64,000 bases of DNA from Glycomyces harbinensis (GCF_900101745.1 NZ_FNAD01000004.1:186001-250000); one strand, 5' to 3'. Shown: positions 49,402 through 61,004, numbered from the stretch's first letter. Numbers and translations are program-made. The notes: generated by a model not told the origin, from the letters alone.

Positions 49402-49863
49402 GTGAGCGTAACCGTCGGTACCGTCGCCGCCGCCTTCATCGGCCTTGCGACCGTCGTCGCCCTGTGGCGCCTTTACTCCGCCGCGCGCGCGACCGCCCGG
49501 GAGCACGACACCCGCGCCTCGGGCGGCCCGTACGCGCTCATGGTCGCCGGCGCGGTCGCCGCCGCCATCGGGGCCGTGCTCGCCGCGGCCCGCCCCTGGG
49601 ACGCCGCCGGCGCCGCGGCGATCGCCACCGTCCTCGGCGGCCCCGCGCTCTTCCTTGTCGGCGACCTCGTCTTCAACCGGGCCGTCACCGGACGGGTCCC
49701 CGCCTCCCGCGTGGCCGCCCTCGCGGCCCTGGCCGTCATCGCGCTGATCGGGTTCGTCCTGCCGGTCCTGGTGCTCGCGGCACTCGCGTTCGCGGTGCTG
49801 CTCCTGTTGTCACTGTCCGCCGCGGGCTGGTTCCGCCTCCCGTCGCTGAACGTCCAGGACTGA
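49402..49863 (+). CDS. Small integral membrane protein
   Basis: A 153-residue hydrophobic protein starting at GTG 49402. Helices are visible at about residues 4-24 (VGTVAAAFIGLATVVALW), 45-62 (LMVAGAVAAAIGAVLAAA), 70-90, and 105-140 (AALAALAVIALIGFVLPVLVLAALAFAVLLLL). The end SAAGWFRLPSLNVQD is outside the bilayer. The C-terminal half is similar in feel to low-temperature-requirement A proteins, but the match is too weak to name it. TAGCAT six bases before the GTG indicates a leaderless transcript. Confidence 0.72.
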   Translation: MSVTVGTVAAAFIGLATVVALWRLYSAARATAREHDTRASGGPYALMVAGAVAAAIGAVLAAARPWDAAGAAAIATVLGGPALFLVGDLVFNRAVTGRVPASRVAALAALAVIALIGFVLPVLVLAALAFAVLLLLSLSAAGWFRLPSLNVQD

Positions 49864-49906
49864 CCCGCCGAGTCGCGGGTTCCTTTGGCGCCCAAACCGT
49901 GCCATC

Positions 49907-51595
49907 ATGGGCTCTATGTCCCCTCGCCCCAAGGACCTCAGTCCCGCCGAGCTCCGCTTCACGCCGCAGAAGCCGGTGCGCTGGCTCTCGCCGCGCACCC
50001 TCCTCGACACGAGCATGCGGTTCGGGCTCGCCCGCGTCTTCGGCGGCTACGTCGACAAGCGAGAGATCATCGGCGGCCGCTCGCAGCCGGTCTACGACCA
50101 CTCGGGCACCGAGGAGCTGTGGCTCGACTACGTCGCCGACGTCGGCGACGGCTTCAACGCGACCTACTCCATCGCGTACCTCATGGCGCAGGACCACGTC
50201 GAGGCCGGCCCCGAGCGCCTGCCGCGCGGCTCGGTCCTCATCATGGGCGGCGACCAGGTCTACCCGGCGGGGGACTGGCTCGAGTACGAGCAGCGCCTCA
50301 AGGGCCCCTACCAGGCCGCGAACCCCGGAAGCCCGGTGTCGCTGTACGCGATCCCGGGCAACCACGACTGGTTCGACGGCCTCACCGCCTTCTCCCGCCA
50401 GTTCACCGAGGGCCGCACCATCGGCGGCTACCGCACGTTCCAGAAGCGCTCGTACTTCGCGCTCTCGCTGCCGCACAACTGGTGGCTCTTCGCGCTCGAC
50501 GCCCAGTTCGACACGCACCTCGACCAGGCCCAGCTCGACTACTTCCGCAACGCCGCCAGGGACTTGAAGCCGGGCGACCAGGTGATCCTGTGCGTCGCGC
50601 AGCCCTCGTGGCTGTGGACGACGGAGGACCCGCGCTCGTTCGACCGGATCGACCACTTCATCAGGGACGTGGTGGCCGCGCGCGGCGCGCGCGTCCCGCT
50701 CATCCTCACCGGCGACCGCCACCACTACGCCCACTACTCCGAAGTGGACGGCGTGCGCCACCTGGTCGGCGCGGGCGGCGGCGGCGCGTATCTCTCGCCC
50801 ACCCACACGCTCCCCGACCAGCTGACCGCCCCGAAGCGCTCGATCCCCGAACCGGATGCGCGCGAACGGGAGTACCGGCTGGAGCAGACCTACCCGTCGA
50901 AGGCGAAGTCGCTGTCCTACGCGTTCGGGATCTTCGCGCGCCTGCCGTGGCTGAACAAGGGCTTCGTGGCACTGATGAGCGTCGTCGCCCTCATCGCGAC
51001 GGTGTCCATCATGGAGGGCACGGGCACGTTCGTGGCGGTCGCCGCGGTGCTGCTCGGCGCCGGCGTCGGGTTCGCCCATCCCGGCCAGGGCCGGCGCACC
51101 ACCAGGCACTACCTGCTCGGCGGCCTGCACGGCGCCGCGCAGGTCGGCCTGGCGTGGGCGGGCGCGAAACTGATCAACGCGATGGACGACGTGACCTTCT
51201 GGACCTACGTCGCCTACCTGCCGCTGGCGGGACTCGTCGGCACCTGGCTCGTCGGCCTCTACCTCGTGGTCGCGAACCGCTTGGGCGTCAACGCGAACGA
51301 GCTGTTCGCCGGGATGTCCGTGATCGACCAGAAGTGCTTCCTGCGCATCCGGATCGACAAGGACGGCGCGACGGTGTACCCGATCGGGCTCGACCGGGCC
51401 GGTCGCCAATGGGTCGCCGATCCCGAAGGGGGCGAGACCGATTCGTGGATCAAGCCGGTCGATCCGCTCAAGGCCCGCCTCATCGAGCCCGGCTTCGCCG
51501 CCTGCCATCCGGGTCCGGCCAGCACGGAGCTGCCGCGCCAGGGCCCGGTGCGCCGCATGGTCGCGCAGGCCGGCGAGTGGCTGAACCGCCGTTAG
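49907..51595 (+). CDS. Metallophosphoesterase with membrane helices
   Basis: A 562-residue protein. The calcineurin-like phosphoesterase domain (about residues 60-310) shows LDYVADVGDGFN for the first metal pair, LIMGGDQVYPAGDW, the GNHD motif AIPGNHDWFDG and the last histidines in LILTGDRHHYAHYSEVDG. Four or five membrane segments follow (about 340-470, such as GFVALMSVVALIATVSIM and LPLAGLVGTWLVGLYLVV), then a soluble tail. It should face the cytoplasm or outside with two divalent metals. The stop overlaps the convergent peptide transporter gene by 4 bp. Substrate unknown. Confidence 0.9.
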   Translation: MGSMSPRPKDLSPAELRFTPQKPVRWLSPRTLLDTSMRFGLARVFGGYVDKREIIGGRSQPVYDHSGTEELWLDYVADVGDGFNATYSIAYLMAQDHVEAGPERLPRGSVLIMGGDQVYPAGDWLEYEQRLKGPYQAANPGSPVSLYAIPGNHDWFDGLTAFSRQFTEGRTIGGYRTFQKRSYFALSLPHNWWLFALDAQFDTHLDQAQLDYFRNAARDLKPGDQVILCVAQPSWLWTTEDPRSFDRIDHFIRDVVAARGARVPLILTGDRHHYAHYSEVDGVRHLVGAGGGGAYLSPTHTLPDQLTAPKRSIPEPDAREREYRLEQTYPSKAKSLSYAFGIFARLPWLNKGFVALMSVVALIATVSIMEGTGTFVAVAAVLLGAGVGFAHPGQGRRTTRHYLLGGLHGAAQVGLAWAGAKLINAMDDVTFWTYVAYLPLAGLVGTWLVGLYLVVANRLGVNANELFAGMSVIDQKCFLRIRIDKDGATVYPIGLDRAGRQWVADPEGGETDSWIKPVDPLKARLIEPGFAACHPGPASTELPRQGPVRRMVAQAGEWLNRR

Positions 51596-53133
51596 GGCCG
51601 GTACTCCGGCTCGGGCGGGGTCTCCAGCGTCGCGTTCGGGCCGTGCCCGCCCTGCGCCATGAGCCGGTGCAGCGCCGGGCTGAACAGCGCCAGCACCACG
51701 GCCGTCGCGATGGCGAGCCCCGCGAGGATGTAGAAGAACGCCTGCTCGCCGACCCGCGGGACCAGGAACGCGAACGCCTGGCCGCCGAGCGGCGTGCCCA
51801 CGGCCGGGCCGAGGAACCACACGCCCATCAACTGGCCCTTGAGCGCCGAGGGCGCCAGCTGCGTCGTCACCGACAACCCCACCGGCGAGACGCACAGCTC
51901 GCCCCAGGTCAGCAGCAGGTACACCACGACCATCCAGCCGAGCGCGACGAGCACGCCCGAGTCGGCGCGGCCCTGGAGCCAGCCGAGGAACACCCACGAC
52001 AGGCCTGTCAGGCCCACGCCGACCGCGAACTTGTACGCCGTCCCGAAGCCCTGCCCCGTCTTGAGCCAGATCGCGCCGAAGATCGGCGAGAAGATCAGGA
52101 TGAAGATCGAGTTGAGGTTCTGGACGCCGCCCGCCGGCAGGTGGAAGCCCCACGAGTCGAGGTCCACCGAGTTGCTCGCGAACGCGGTCAGGATCGAGCC
52201 CATCTGGAGGTACAGCATCCAGAACACGACCGAGGCGCAGAACAGGCCCACGTACGCGCGCAGGCCCGCCTTCTCGGCGGCCGTGACGTCCTTGGCCTGG
52301 CCGAAGATGTAGACGAAGTACCAGATCGCGGCGACGATCGACAGGATCGTCACCACCGTCGGCACGGTGGAGAGCGTGAGCGTCCCGGTCGCGGCCCAGA
52401 TCGCGATCGCGACGCCGGCGCCGACCAGCGCGATCACGATGATCCGGACCACCTTGCCGCGCTCGGTGTCCGCGAGCGGGCGCGAGGGCCCGACGCCGGT
52501 GTTCGTCAGCCGCGACCAGCCGCGCACGTACCAGAGCAGGCCGATGGCCATCCCGACCGCGGCCGCCCCGAAGCCCAGGTGCCACCGGTCCGAGCCGGCG
52601 AGGTACGGGGTGACGAGGATGCCGAGGAACCCGCCGAGGTTGATGCCCATGTAGAACACGGAGAACCCGGCGTCGCGGCGGGCGTCGGAGTCGCCTTCGT
52701 AGAGGCGCCCGACCATGACGGAGATGTTGGGCTTCAGCAGGCCCGAGCCGAGCACGACCAGGAACAGGCCGAAGAAGACCAGTCCCGCGCCGCTGACGGG
52801 GATCGCCATCGAGATGTGGCCGCACATGATGATGATGCCGCCGATGAGGACCGCGCGCCGCGCGCCCAGGACCCGGTCGGCGAGCCACCCGCCCGGCAGC
52901 GACGTCAGGTACACCGCGCCGGAGTAGAGGGACGCGATCGGGACGGCGACGGTGTCGTCGAGGCCGAGGCCGTTCTCCAGGACGCTCGCGGTGAGGAACG
53001 TCAGCAGGATGCCCTGGAGGCCGTAGAAGCTGAACCGCTCCCACATCTCGGTGCCGAAGAGGACGGCGAGGCCGCGGGGGTGCCCGAAGAAGGTCTTCTC
53101 GCGGCCGACGGCGGGGTACTCGCGGTGGGACAT
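51592..53133 (-). CDS. Proton-dependent oligopeptide transporter (POT/PTR2 family)
   Basis: A 513-residue MFS transporter of about 14 helices. The N-terminus FFGHPRGLAVLFGTEMWERFSFYGLQGIL contains the ExxER-type motif of peptide transporters (EMWERFSFYG). GGWLADRVLGARRAVLIGG is the loop 2-3 MFS motif, and the PTR2 signature region is GINLGGFLGILVTPYLAG. It imports di- and tripeptides with protons. It is monocistronic and ends against the metallophosphoesterase gene. Confidence 0.95.
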   Translation of the reverse strand: MSHREYPAVGREKTFFGHPRGLAVLFGTEMWERFSFYGLQGILLTFLTASVLENGLGLDDTVAVPIASLYSGAVYLTSLPGGWLADRVLGARRAVLIGGIIIMCGHISMAIPVSGAGLVFFGLFLVVLGSGLLKPNISVMVGRLYEGDSDARRDAGFSVFYMGINLGGFLGILVTPYLAGSDRWHLGFGAAAVGMAIGLLWYVRGWSRLTNTGVGPSRPLADTERGKVVRIIVIALVGAGVAIAIWAATGTLTLSTVPTVVTILSIVAAIWYFVYIFGQAKDVTAAEKAGLRAYVGLFCASVVFWMLYLQMGSILTAFASNSVDLDSWGFHLPAGGVQNLNSIFILIFSPIFGAIWLKTGQGFGTAYKFAVGVGLTGLSWVFLGWLQGRADSGVLVALGWMVVVYLLLTWGELCVSPVGLSVTTQLAPSALKGQLMGVWFLGPAVGTPLGGQAFAFLVPRVGEQAFFYILAGLAIATAVVLALFSPALHRLMAQGGHGPNATLETPPEPEYRP

Positions 53134-53300
53134 CGGCGCTCCCGGTGTGCGTGCGGGCCGGCGCGGCGCGCGCCGGTAACTGCCGACGCTAACGCCTCCG
53201 GCGCGAAAGGGGACGCGAACGGCGCAACGCGTCGTCCCCGAACGGACGCGGCGTGGTCATATGTCTGATATGCACGATTGATTGGTTTACGATCCGGATC

Positions 53301-54287
53301 ATGAGCGACGATCCGTACTGGAACTCCGGCCAGTCCAGCGAACCCTCCGGCCGCTTCTCGGGCGGCGACCCGCTCGTGACCGACTCGTTCGAGACCTGGT
53401 GGCACGCTTCGCTCGACGTCGTCCAGCGCTCCTGGCGGACCGTCGGCCTCATCCTCCTCATCGGCGTCGTCCTGCCCCGCTGGATCATCGGCGCGTTCGA
53501 CAACAACGTGCGCGCCCCCCAGGTCGACGTCGAAGTCGACGACTGGGGCGCCTGGGTCCGCGAGTACTCCCCGGGCGTGGCCGTCGGCGTCATCGGCGCG
53601 GTCCTGAGCCTCGCGGCGCTGTACGTCGCCGGCTCGGCCGCGCTCGCCGCCGTGCGCACCGCCGCGGCCGAGGCGGCCGGCGGGTTCCTCAGCCTCGGCG
53701 AGGCCTTCTCCTTCGGGTTCCGCCGCGGCGGCAGGTTCTTCCTGTGGCTCCTGCTCGCCTGGGTCACCATCGGCGCCGGCCTCGTCCTGTGCGTCCTGCC
53801 CGGCCTGTGGGCGATCTTCGCGCTCAGCCTCATGGCCCCGGCGGCGGTCTTCGAGGCCCGCCGCAGCCCGTACGCCCGCTCGATCCAGCTGACGCACGCC
53901 GCGTTCTGGCCCGCGCTCGGGCGCATCGTCATCGTGGTGCTCGTCGCGATCGCCGCGAACCTCGTCATCGGGCTCGTCGGGCTGCTGCTCGCCGGGGTCT
54001 GGCACGGCATCTTCGCGCCCTGGCTCGCCGCGGTCCTCACCGTCCTGACCGAGGCGATCATGGCGCTGCTGCTGCTGGTGCCGATGATCTGGGTCCTCGC
54101 CGCCTCGCTGTGCACGTACGCGTGGCTGCGCGGCCGCGGCGAATCGGTCTCGGCGACCTCGCTCTCGGCCGAGGCCTCGGGCGCCGTGCCGGTTCACGGC
54201 TCGCAGGCTTCGCCGAGCCCCGCCCCGGGCGGCTACACCGGCCCGGGCGAGCCCGGCCACCCCGGCAGCCCCCCGCCGACACCGTAA
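53301..54287 (+). CDS. Multi-helix membrane protein with Pro/Gly-rich tail
   Basis: A 328-residue protein. After a soluble head with SFETWWHASLDVVQRSWRTVG it has about six helices, including VGLILLIGVVLPRWIIG, FLWLLLAWVTIGAGLVLCVLPGLWAIFALSL and IVIVVLVAIAANLVIGLVGLLL. The pattern FEARRSPYARSIQLTHAAFWPALGRIV between helices is the hallmark of the YciC/glycerophosphoryl-diester-phosphodiesterase membrane-domain family. The tail is low complexity (SPSPAPGGYTGPGEPGHPG). TACGAT seven bases before ATG suggests a leaderless start. Function unknown. Confidence 0.82.
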   Translation: MSDDPYWNSGQSSEPSGRFSGGDPLVTDSFETWWHASLDVVQRSWRTVGLILLIGVVLPRWIIGAFDNNVRAPQVDVEVDDWGAWVREYSPGVAVGVIGAVLSLAALYVAGSAALAAVRTAAAEAAGGFLSLGEAFSFGFRRGGRFFLWLLLAWVTIGAGLVLCVLPGLWAIFALSLMAPAAVFEARRSPYARSIQLTHAAFWPALGRIVIVVLVAIAANLVIGLVGLLLAGVWHGIFAPWLAAVLTVLTEAIMALLLLVPMIWVLAASLCTYAWLRGRGESVSATSLSAEASGAVPVHGSQASPSPAPGGYTGPGEPGHPGSPPPTP

Positions 54288-54305
54288 GGCACCGCACACC
54301 GAACC

Positions 54306-54333
54306 GGAGGCCGGGGCCAACGCCCCGGCCTCC
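54306..54333 (+). terminator. Hairpin terminator
   Basis: GGAGGCCGGGGC (54306-54317) pairs perfectly with 54322-54333 around CAAC, followed by GCGCTTT. Confidence 0.82.
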
Positions 54334-54364
54334 GCGCTTTCCACCACTGGTTTCGTGCCCCGGA

Positions 54365-54391
54365 TTGGCACTCTCAAGGCCAGAGTGCTAT
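54365..54391 (+). promoter_or_regulatory. CIRCE operator 1 overlapping the groEL promoter
   Basis: TTGGCACTC-N9-GAGTGCTAT matches CIRCE (TTAGCACTC-N9-GAGTGCTAA), the binding site of the repressor HrcA. The promoter boxes TTGGCA (54365-54370) and TATACC (54389-54394), 18 bases apart, lie in its arms. Confidence 0.92.
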
Positions 54392-54397
54392 ACCTGA

Positions 54398-56158
<1,761 letters not shown>

Positions 56159-56387
56159 GCAGTCCCCTCCGGGACCGCGAACTCAGGCCGACTGAGTACT
56201 GCGAGGGAGGACCGCTCACTGTAAAGTGAGTGGTTCTCCCTTTCTCTGTACTGGCCTCCAGTGCAGACGGCGTAGTCCGCTGCGCGAGCGGCATACCGCC
56301 CCTTCCAAGGGCGGTATGCCGCATCTGCTGCACCCCAACGGCATTCAGCCCCTTCCCTGGGTGTGCGCCCCGCGTTACCCTGATGCC

Positions 56388-58307
56388 GTGCCCCCACACG
56401 CCTCGCCCCGCGGCCCCGAGCGGCGCCGTGCCCTCCCCCTCCGGCCGCGGCCCGAGCGCCGCCTCCCCGTCCTCGCGTTCACGACCGCCGTCCTCGCCGC
56501 CCTCGTCGCCACCTGCTACCTCGGCGGCCTCGCCTCCGAACCGCGCCTGGCCGAACCGCTCCCGCCCGGCGCCTCCGACGCCCAGCCCCCCGCCTACCGC
56601 GAGACCGGCCCCCGCATCCTGGTCTGCCCCGCCGACGCCGACGCCTTCGCCGAACGCAACCAGGAGGTCGACTACCTGCGGCGCATCGAGAACGAGCGCC
56701 TCTACGAGGACTGCACCGCCACCGGCCACCACGACCTCCTCAGCGCCCTCGACGCCGCGAGCCCCGGCGACCGCATCGACATCCTCCCCGGCCACTACCC
56801 GCTGGAGCGGACCGCCCAGATCGGCGCCGACCTCACCGACCTCCAGATCGAAGGCCTCGGCGACGGGCCCGAGGACGTCACCCTCTCGGGCCGCTTCGCC
56901 CTCGACACCGTCATGGACGCCGCCGGAGCGAACCTCTACCTCAAGGGCTTCACCCTCGCCCAGGCCGGGGACACCGCCCTGCGCCTCACCGCCGCCGGCG
57001 CCACCGTCGACCAGGTCGCGGCCTTCCAGAGCGGCAACCTCGGACTCCACGTCAGCGACGCGACCGGGGTGCTCCTGACCGGATGCCGCGCCGACGCCGT
57101 CGACACCGCCGGCATCGACGTGCTCAGCTCCGAAGTCGCGGTACAGGACTGCGAGGTCACCGGCAGCACCGCCGGCATCGCCCTCCACGGCCCCGGCACC
57201 GTCGCCGACGTCTCCGGGAACCGCCTGCACGGCAACAGCACCGGCCTCGCCGTCCACGACACCGGCGACCGGTCCGCCATCACCGCCGGCGCCAACCTCC
57301 TCTACGACAACAACACCGACCACTTCTCGGGCCGCGGCGCCTGCGCGAACGGACCCGACGTCCGCGACTGGACCGACGGCGCCCTGTGCCCCGACCACGC
57401 CTACCCCAGCGGCGTCGGCCTCCTCCTCGCCGACGCCGACGGCGTCGAGGCCACCGGCAACCGGATCTGGAACCAGCACACCGCCGCCGTCGCCGCCTGG
57501 GGCGCACCCGGCCCCGCCGGAGGCGGCAACCGCAACACCGTCGCCGACAACGACTTCGGCGTCCGCGAAGACGGCCAGCGCCAGCGCAACCGGCTCGACG
57601 TCTGGTGGGACGGCACCGGCGCCGAGAACTGCTTCGACGAACCCGGCGCCTACCGCACCGCGCCCGCGGTGCTCCCCGGCTGCGACGCCGCCGCGACCCG
57701 CATCCTCGGCGACCCCCTGCGCACCGCCAAGGCCTGGCACTGCGGCCTCGGGGCGGCCTCGGACGTGCCCGGCGACTGCGACTGGTTCGGCGCCCAGTTC
57801 ACCGACCGCCTCGAATTCCGCGTCGCCGTCGCCTTCGCCGCCGTGCTCCTGTTCCTCACCGCCACCGGATGGCTCGCCGCCGCCCGCTCGCTCGACCCGC
57901 CCCGCGCGGGACAGATGACGTTCTCCGCCTTGTCCACCGGCGCCGGAGGGCTCCTGTTCGTGGTCGCCGTCTGGTCCGGCCGCGCCGACTACGAGGCGCT
58001 CGCGATCGGCCTGTGGGGCTTCGGCTGGTTCCTCGCCGGGCAATCCTGGCGCCGCAGCGGCCGACCCGTCTTCGGGACCTTCACCGCCCTCGTCGGTCTC
58101 CTCGCCGTGCTCGACGCGGTCGACCGCGGCGTCTGGACCGTCCCCGTGGTGCCCCTCGCCCCCGCCTGGCTCTGGCTGGCGGCCCTTCCCCTGTGGACGC
58201 TCCTCGCGCTCGCGGCCGTCTCCGCCTCCCGTCCGCGCGAACCGGAACCGCCCCAGGTCGAGCGCACTCCGGTCACCGCGCCGCCGCACGACCGCTTCGA
58301 CTGGTAG
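56388..58307 (+). CDS. Membrane-anchored right-handed beta-helix protein
   Basis: A 639-residue protein starting at GTG 56388. One helix near the N-terminus (VLAFTTAVLAALVATCYLGGL) sends the body outside. Residues about 140-420 are a beta-helix of the NosD/pectate-lyase-like kind: ALDAASPGDRIDILPGHYPLERTAQI, then rungs such as NLYLKGFTLAQAGDTALRLTAAGATVDQV and DVLSSEVAVQDCEVTGSTAGIALHG. The last 170 residues hold about five membrane helices. TACCCT six bases before GTG suggests a leaderless transcript. Polysaccharide binding or modification is possible, but no catalytic residues are identified. Confidence 0.8.
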   Translation: MPPHASPRGPERRRALPLRPRPERRLPVLAFTTAVLAALVATCYLGGLASEPRLAEPLPPGASDAQPPAYRETGPRILVCPADADAFAERNQEVDYLRRIENERLYEDCTATGHHDLLSALDAASPGDRIDILPGHYPLERTAQIGADLTDLQIEGLGDGPEDVTLSGRFALDTVMDAAGANLYLKGFTLAQAGDTALRLTAAGATVDQVAAFQSGNLGLHVSDATGVLLTGCRADAVDTAGIDVLSSEVAVQDCEVTGSTAGIALHGPGTVADVSGNRLHGNSTGLAVHDTGDRSAITAGANLLYDNNTDHFSGRGACANGPDVRDWTDGALCPDHAYPSGVGLLLADADGVEATGNRIWNQHTAAVAAWGAPGPAGGGNRNTVADNDFGVREDGQRQRNRLDVWWDGTGAENCFDEPGAYRTAPAVLPGCDAAATRILGDPLRTAKAWHCGLGAASDVPGDCDWFGAQFTDRLEFRVAVAFAAVLLFLTATGWLAAARSLDPPRAGQMTFSALSTGAGGLLFVVAVWSGRADYEALAIGLWGFGWFLAGQSWRRSGRPVFGTFTALVGLLAVLDAVDRGVWTVPVVPLAPAWLWLAALPLWTLLALAAVSASRPREPEPPQVERTPVTAPPHDRFDW

Positions 58308-58331
58308 TGCCCGATCGCGTACTGTTGCCCC

Positions 58332-58535
58332 ATGACTTGGACCTGGAAGCTCGAAGACGCCGACGGCAACGCCCTCGAAACCCCGGACAGCGACCTGGGC
58401 AGCCAGGGCGACGCCGAGTCGTGGCTGGGCGAGCGCTGGCGCGACTTCGCGGACCAGGGCGCCTCGGTCGCCACCCTCCTGGAGGACGGCCGCACGGTCT
58501 ACCGGATGGACCTCGCCCCGTCCGAGGAGTCCTGA
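58332..58535 (+). CDS. Small conserved acidic protein
   Basis: A 67-residue protein, MTWTWKLEDADGNALE, then SQGDAESWLGERWRDFADQGASVATLLEDGRTVYRMDL. The Trp-rich start and the EDGRTVY-MDL end look like a compact beta-alpha-beta fold found in many actinobacteria. TACTGT six bases before the ATG points to a leaderless transcript. Function unknown. It lies just ahead of the CDC48-like ATPase gene. Confidence 0.8.
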   Translation: MTWTWKLEDADGNALETPDSDLGSQGDAESWLGERWRDFADQGASVATLLEDGRTVYRMDLAPSEES

Positions 58536-58596
58536 GCCACCGGGCCCCGATCGCGACGGTCGCCGACCGGCGTCCGGCCGTAATAGGCTGGGCGGC

Positions 58597-60885
58597 GTGA
58601 CCGACTCAGGCTCCCTCACGATGACGGCGACCCGCGCCCGCGCCGGACTCGACGCCAGGCGCGGCATCGTCCGCCTCCACTCCGAAGCCCTCACCGCGCT
58701 CGGCATGCGCCCGGGCGACCCCGTGTCGATCACCGGGCGCCGGACCACCACCGCGATCGCCCTGGCGGCCGACCGGTACGCCTCGCGCCGGGCCCTCTAC
58801 GCGGACGACCTGACGCTCGGGAACATCGGCGCCAGGGACGGCGACCCCGTGCGCCTGCACCCTGCGGCCCTGGTCGCGGCCGAGCGCGTGGTCCTGTCGG
58901 GCCCGGCCTCGGCGGTGGCCGTGGTCGACCCGGACACGCTGCGCCTGGCCCTGCTCTCCAAGGTCGTCGGCGAGGGCGACGACGTGTCGCTCCTGCCCAT
59001 CGAGCTGGGCGACGCGCAGCGCGAGATGGTCTCGGCGACCCGCCGGACCCTCAACAACACGCTCGGCATGGGCTGGACCACCATGGTGCTCAACGTGGTC
59101 GGGGCCGTCCCCTCGAGCGGGGCGATGATCACCTCCGACACGCGCGTGGAGTGGGAGCAGGAGGCCCGCACCGCGGCCGACCTGCCCGGCGACCTGCCGA
59201 TCGCGACCGTGCGCGCCGACCGGGAGCCGCAGTCCCGCGGCGGTGCGGCCGCCGCGGCCCGCCCGCGCGTCGACGCCCGCGAACCGCTCGCGCCGTCCCG
59301 TCCCGCCGAGGCCGCCCCCGGCGTCGCCGCGATCCCCTACGAGGAGCTGGCCGGCGCCCGCATTCCTGCCGAGGAACTGCGCGAACTCCTCGATCTCGGG
59401 TTCAACCACCGCGAGGTCCTCAAGGTCGTCGGCACCGACATGGCGCTCGGCGTCCTCCTCTCCGGCCCCTCCGGCGCCGGCAAGGCCACGATCGCCCGCT
59501 CGGTGTCCGCCGCCGTCGGCGCCGCCGTGAGCGAGGTCTCCGGCTCCGACCTGGCCTCGCTGGAGGCGAACGCGGCCGCCGACCGGCTCCGCGCCGCCGT
59601 CGCGGCCCTCACCGTCCCCGGCGTGCTCCTCGTCCGCGGCGTCGAGCACCTGGCCCCGGCCGGGAAGCGGACCCCGCTGGGCACCATGTTCACCCGGCTG
59701 GTCGACGACGTGCTCGCCGAGGCGGGGGAGCACGCGGTCGTGTGCACGACCGCCCGCGTCGAGGACGTCGACACGGGCTTGCGCTCGCGCCTCGAACACG
59801 AGGTGGTCGTCCCGATGCCCGACGCTGAGGCCCGCCGCGACCTCCTCGTCTACTTCACGCGCGGGATGCGCGTGGCCGAGGACGTGAAGCTCGAGGCCGT
59901 CGCGCACCGCGCGCCCGGCTACGTCGCCTCCGACCTGGCCGTCATGGTCCGCGAGTCCGGGGTGCGGGCCGCAATGCGCGCCAAGAGCGGCGGCGCGACC
60001 GCCCTCCAGCAGTCGGACTTCGACGGCGCCCTCGAATCGGTGCGGCCCACCAGCATGTCGGGCGACTCGGTCGAACTCGGCGGGCTCACCCTCGACGACG
60101 TCGGCGGCATGGAGGACCTCAAACAGACCCTCACCGAGACCGTGCTGTGGCCCCTGACCTACCCGGACGCGTTCACGCGGCTGGGCATCGAGGCGCCGCG
60201 CGGCATCCTCCTGTACGGCCCGCCCGGGTGCGGCAAGACCTACATCGTGCGCGCCGTCGCGGGCGAGGGCCACGCGAACGTGCTGAGCGTCAAGGGCTCC
60301 GAGCTGATGAACAAGTGGGTCGGCGAGTCCGAGAAGAACGTCCGCGAGCTGTTCCGCCGCGCCCGCCAGGCCAGCCCGACGCTCATGTTCTTCGACGAGC
60401 TCGACGCCCTCGCCCCGGTGCGCGGGGCCGGCACCGACGGCGGCACCGCCGACCGGGTGGTCGCGGCGCTGCTGACCGAACTCGACGGGGCGGAGACGCT
60501 GCGCGACGTCGTGGTCGTGGGCGCGACGAACCGGCCGGACATGATCGACCCCGCGCTGCTGCGCCCGGGCCGGCTCGAACGGCTCGTCTACGTGCCGCCG
60601 CCGGACGCGCACGGCCGCGCGGACATCCTGCGCGCCAACGCGAAGAACGTGCCCTTCGCCGACGACGTCGACCTCGACGCGGTCGCCGACGAACTGTGGC
60701 TGTACTCGGCCGCGGACTGCGCCGCCCTGGTGCGCGAGGCCGCGCTGACGGCGATGCGCGAGTCCCTGGACGCGAGCATCGTCACCGCCTCCCATATGGC
60801 CCAGGCGATCGAGCGCGTGCGGCCGAGCCTGGACCCCGAGCAGCTTGAATACTTGGAGAACTACGCGGGAAATCGCGAGGCCTGA
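58597..60885 (+). CDS. CDC48-family AAA ATPase with a degenerate first ATPase domain
   Basis: A 762-residue protein. Residues 1-180 are the double-psi-barrel N-domain (ARAGLDARRGIVRLHSEALTALGM). D1 (about 255-470) has the P-loop GPSGAGKAT but in place of Walker B has VLLVRGVEHL, without the acidic pair, so it should bind but not hydrolyse ATP well. D2 (about 490-740) is complete: LLYGPPGCGKTYIVRAVAGE, LMFFDELDALAPVRG, the second region GATNRPDMIDPALLRPGRLERLVYVP. It would unfold or remodel proteins as a hexamer. GTG 58597 follows TAGGCT by seven bases (leaderless). Confidence 0.93.
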   Translation: MTDSGSLTMTATRARAGLDARRGIVRLHSEALTALGMRPGDPVSITGRRTTTAIALAADRYASRRALYADDLTLGNIGARDGDPVRLHPAALVAAERVVLSGPASAVAVVDPDTLRLALLSKVVGEGDDVSLLPIELGDAQREMVSATRRTLNNTLGMGWTTMVLNVVGAVPSSGAMITSDTRVEWEQEARTAADLPGDLPIATVRADREPQSRGGAAAAARPRVDAREPLAPSRPAEAAPGVAAIPYEELAGARIPAEELRELLDLGFNHREVLKVVGTDMALGVLLSGPSGAGKATIARSVSAAVGAAVSEVSGSDLASLEANAAADRLRAAVAALTVPGVLLVRGVEHLAPAGKRTPLGTMFTRLVDDVLAEAGEHAVVCTTARVEDVDTGLRSRLEHEVVVPMPDAEARRDLLVYFTRGMRVAEDVKLEAVAHRAPGYVASDLAVMVRESGVRAAMRAKSGGATALQQSDFDGALESVRPTSMSGDSVELGGLTLDDVGGMEDLKQTLTETVLWPLTYPDAFTRLGIEAPRGILLYGPPGCGKTYIVRAVAGEGHANVLSVKGSELMNKWVGESEKNVRELFRRARQASPTLMFFDELDALAPVRGAGTDGGTADRVVAALLTELDGAETLRDVVVVGATNRPDMIDPALLRPGRLERLVYVPPPDAHGRADILRANAKNVPFADDVDLDAVADELWLYSAADCAALVREAALTAMRESLDASIVTASHMAQAIERVRPSLDPEQLEYLENYAGNREA

Positions 60886-61004
60886 CGGTTTCGAGCACTG
60901 CGGGGACGGGCGTCGGTCCATTAAGCTCATGACGTCCACCCGGCGCCGGCGGGCCGACGCGGATCCGCGGGTGCCGAGGCCGCACGCCACCCAGAGGGTC
61001 CACG

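Noticed and set aside
49736-53268. Open frames of over 1100 codons on both strands across the phosphoesterase and peptide transporter genes
   Set aside because: They run antisense or out of frame to genes with clear motifs and have Arg/Pro/Gly-rich products.
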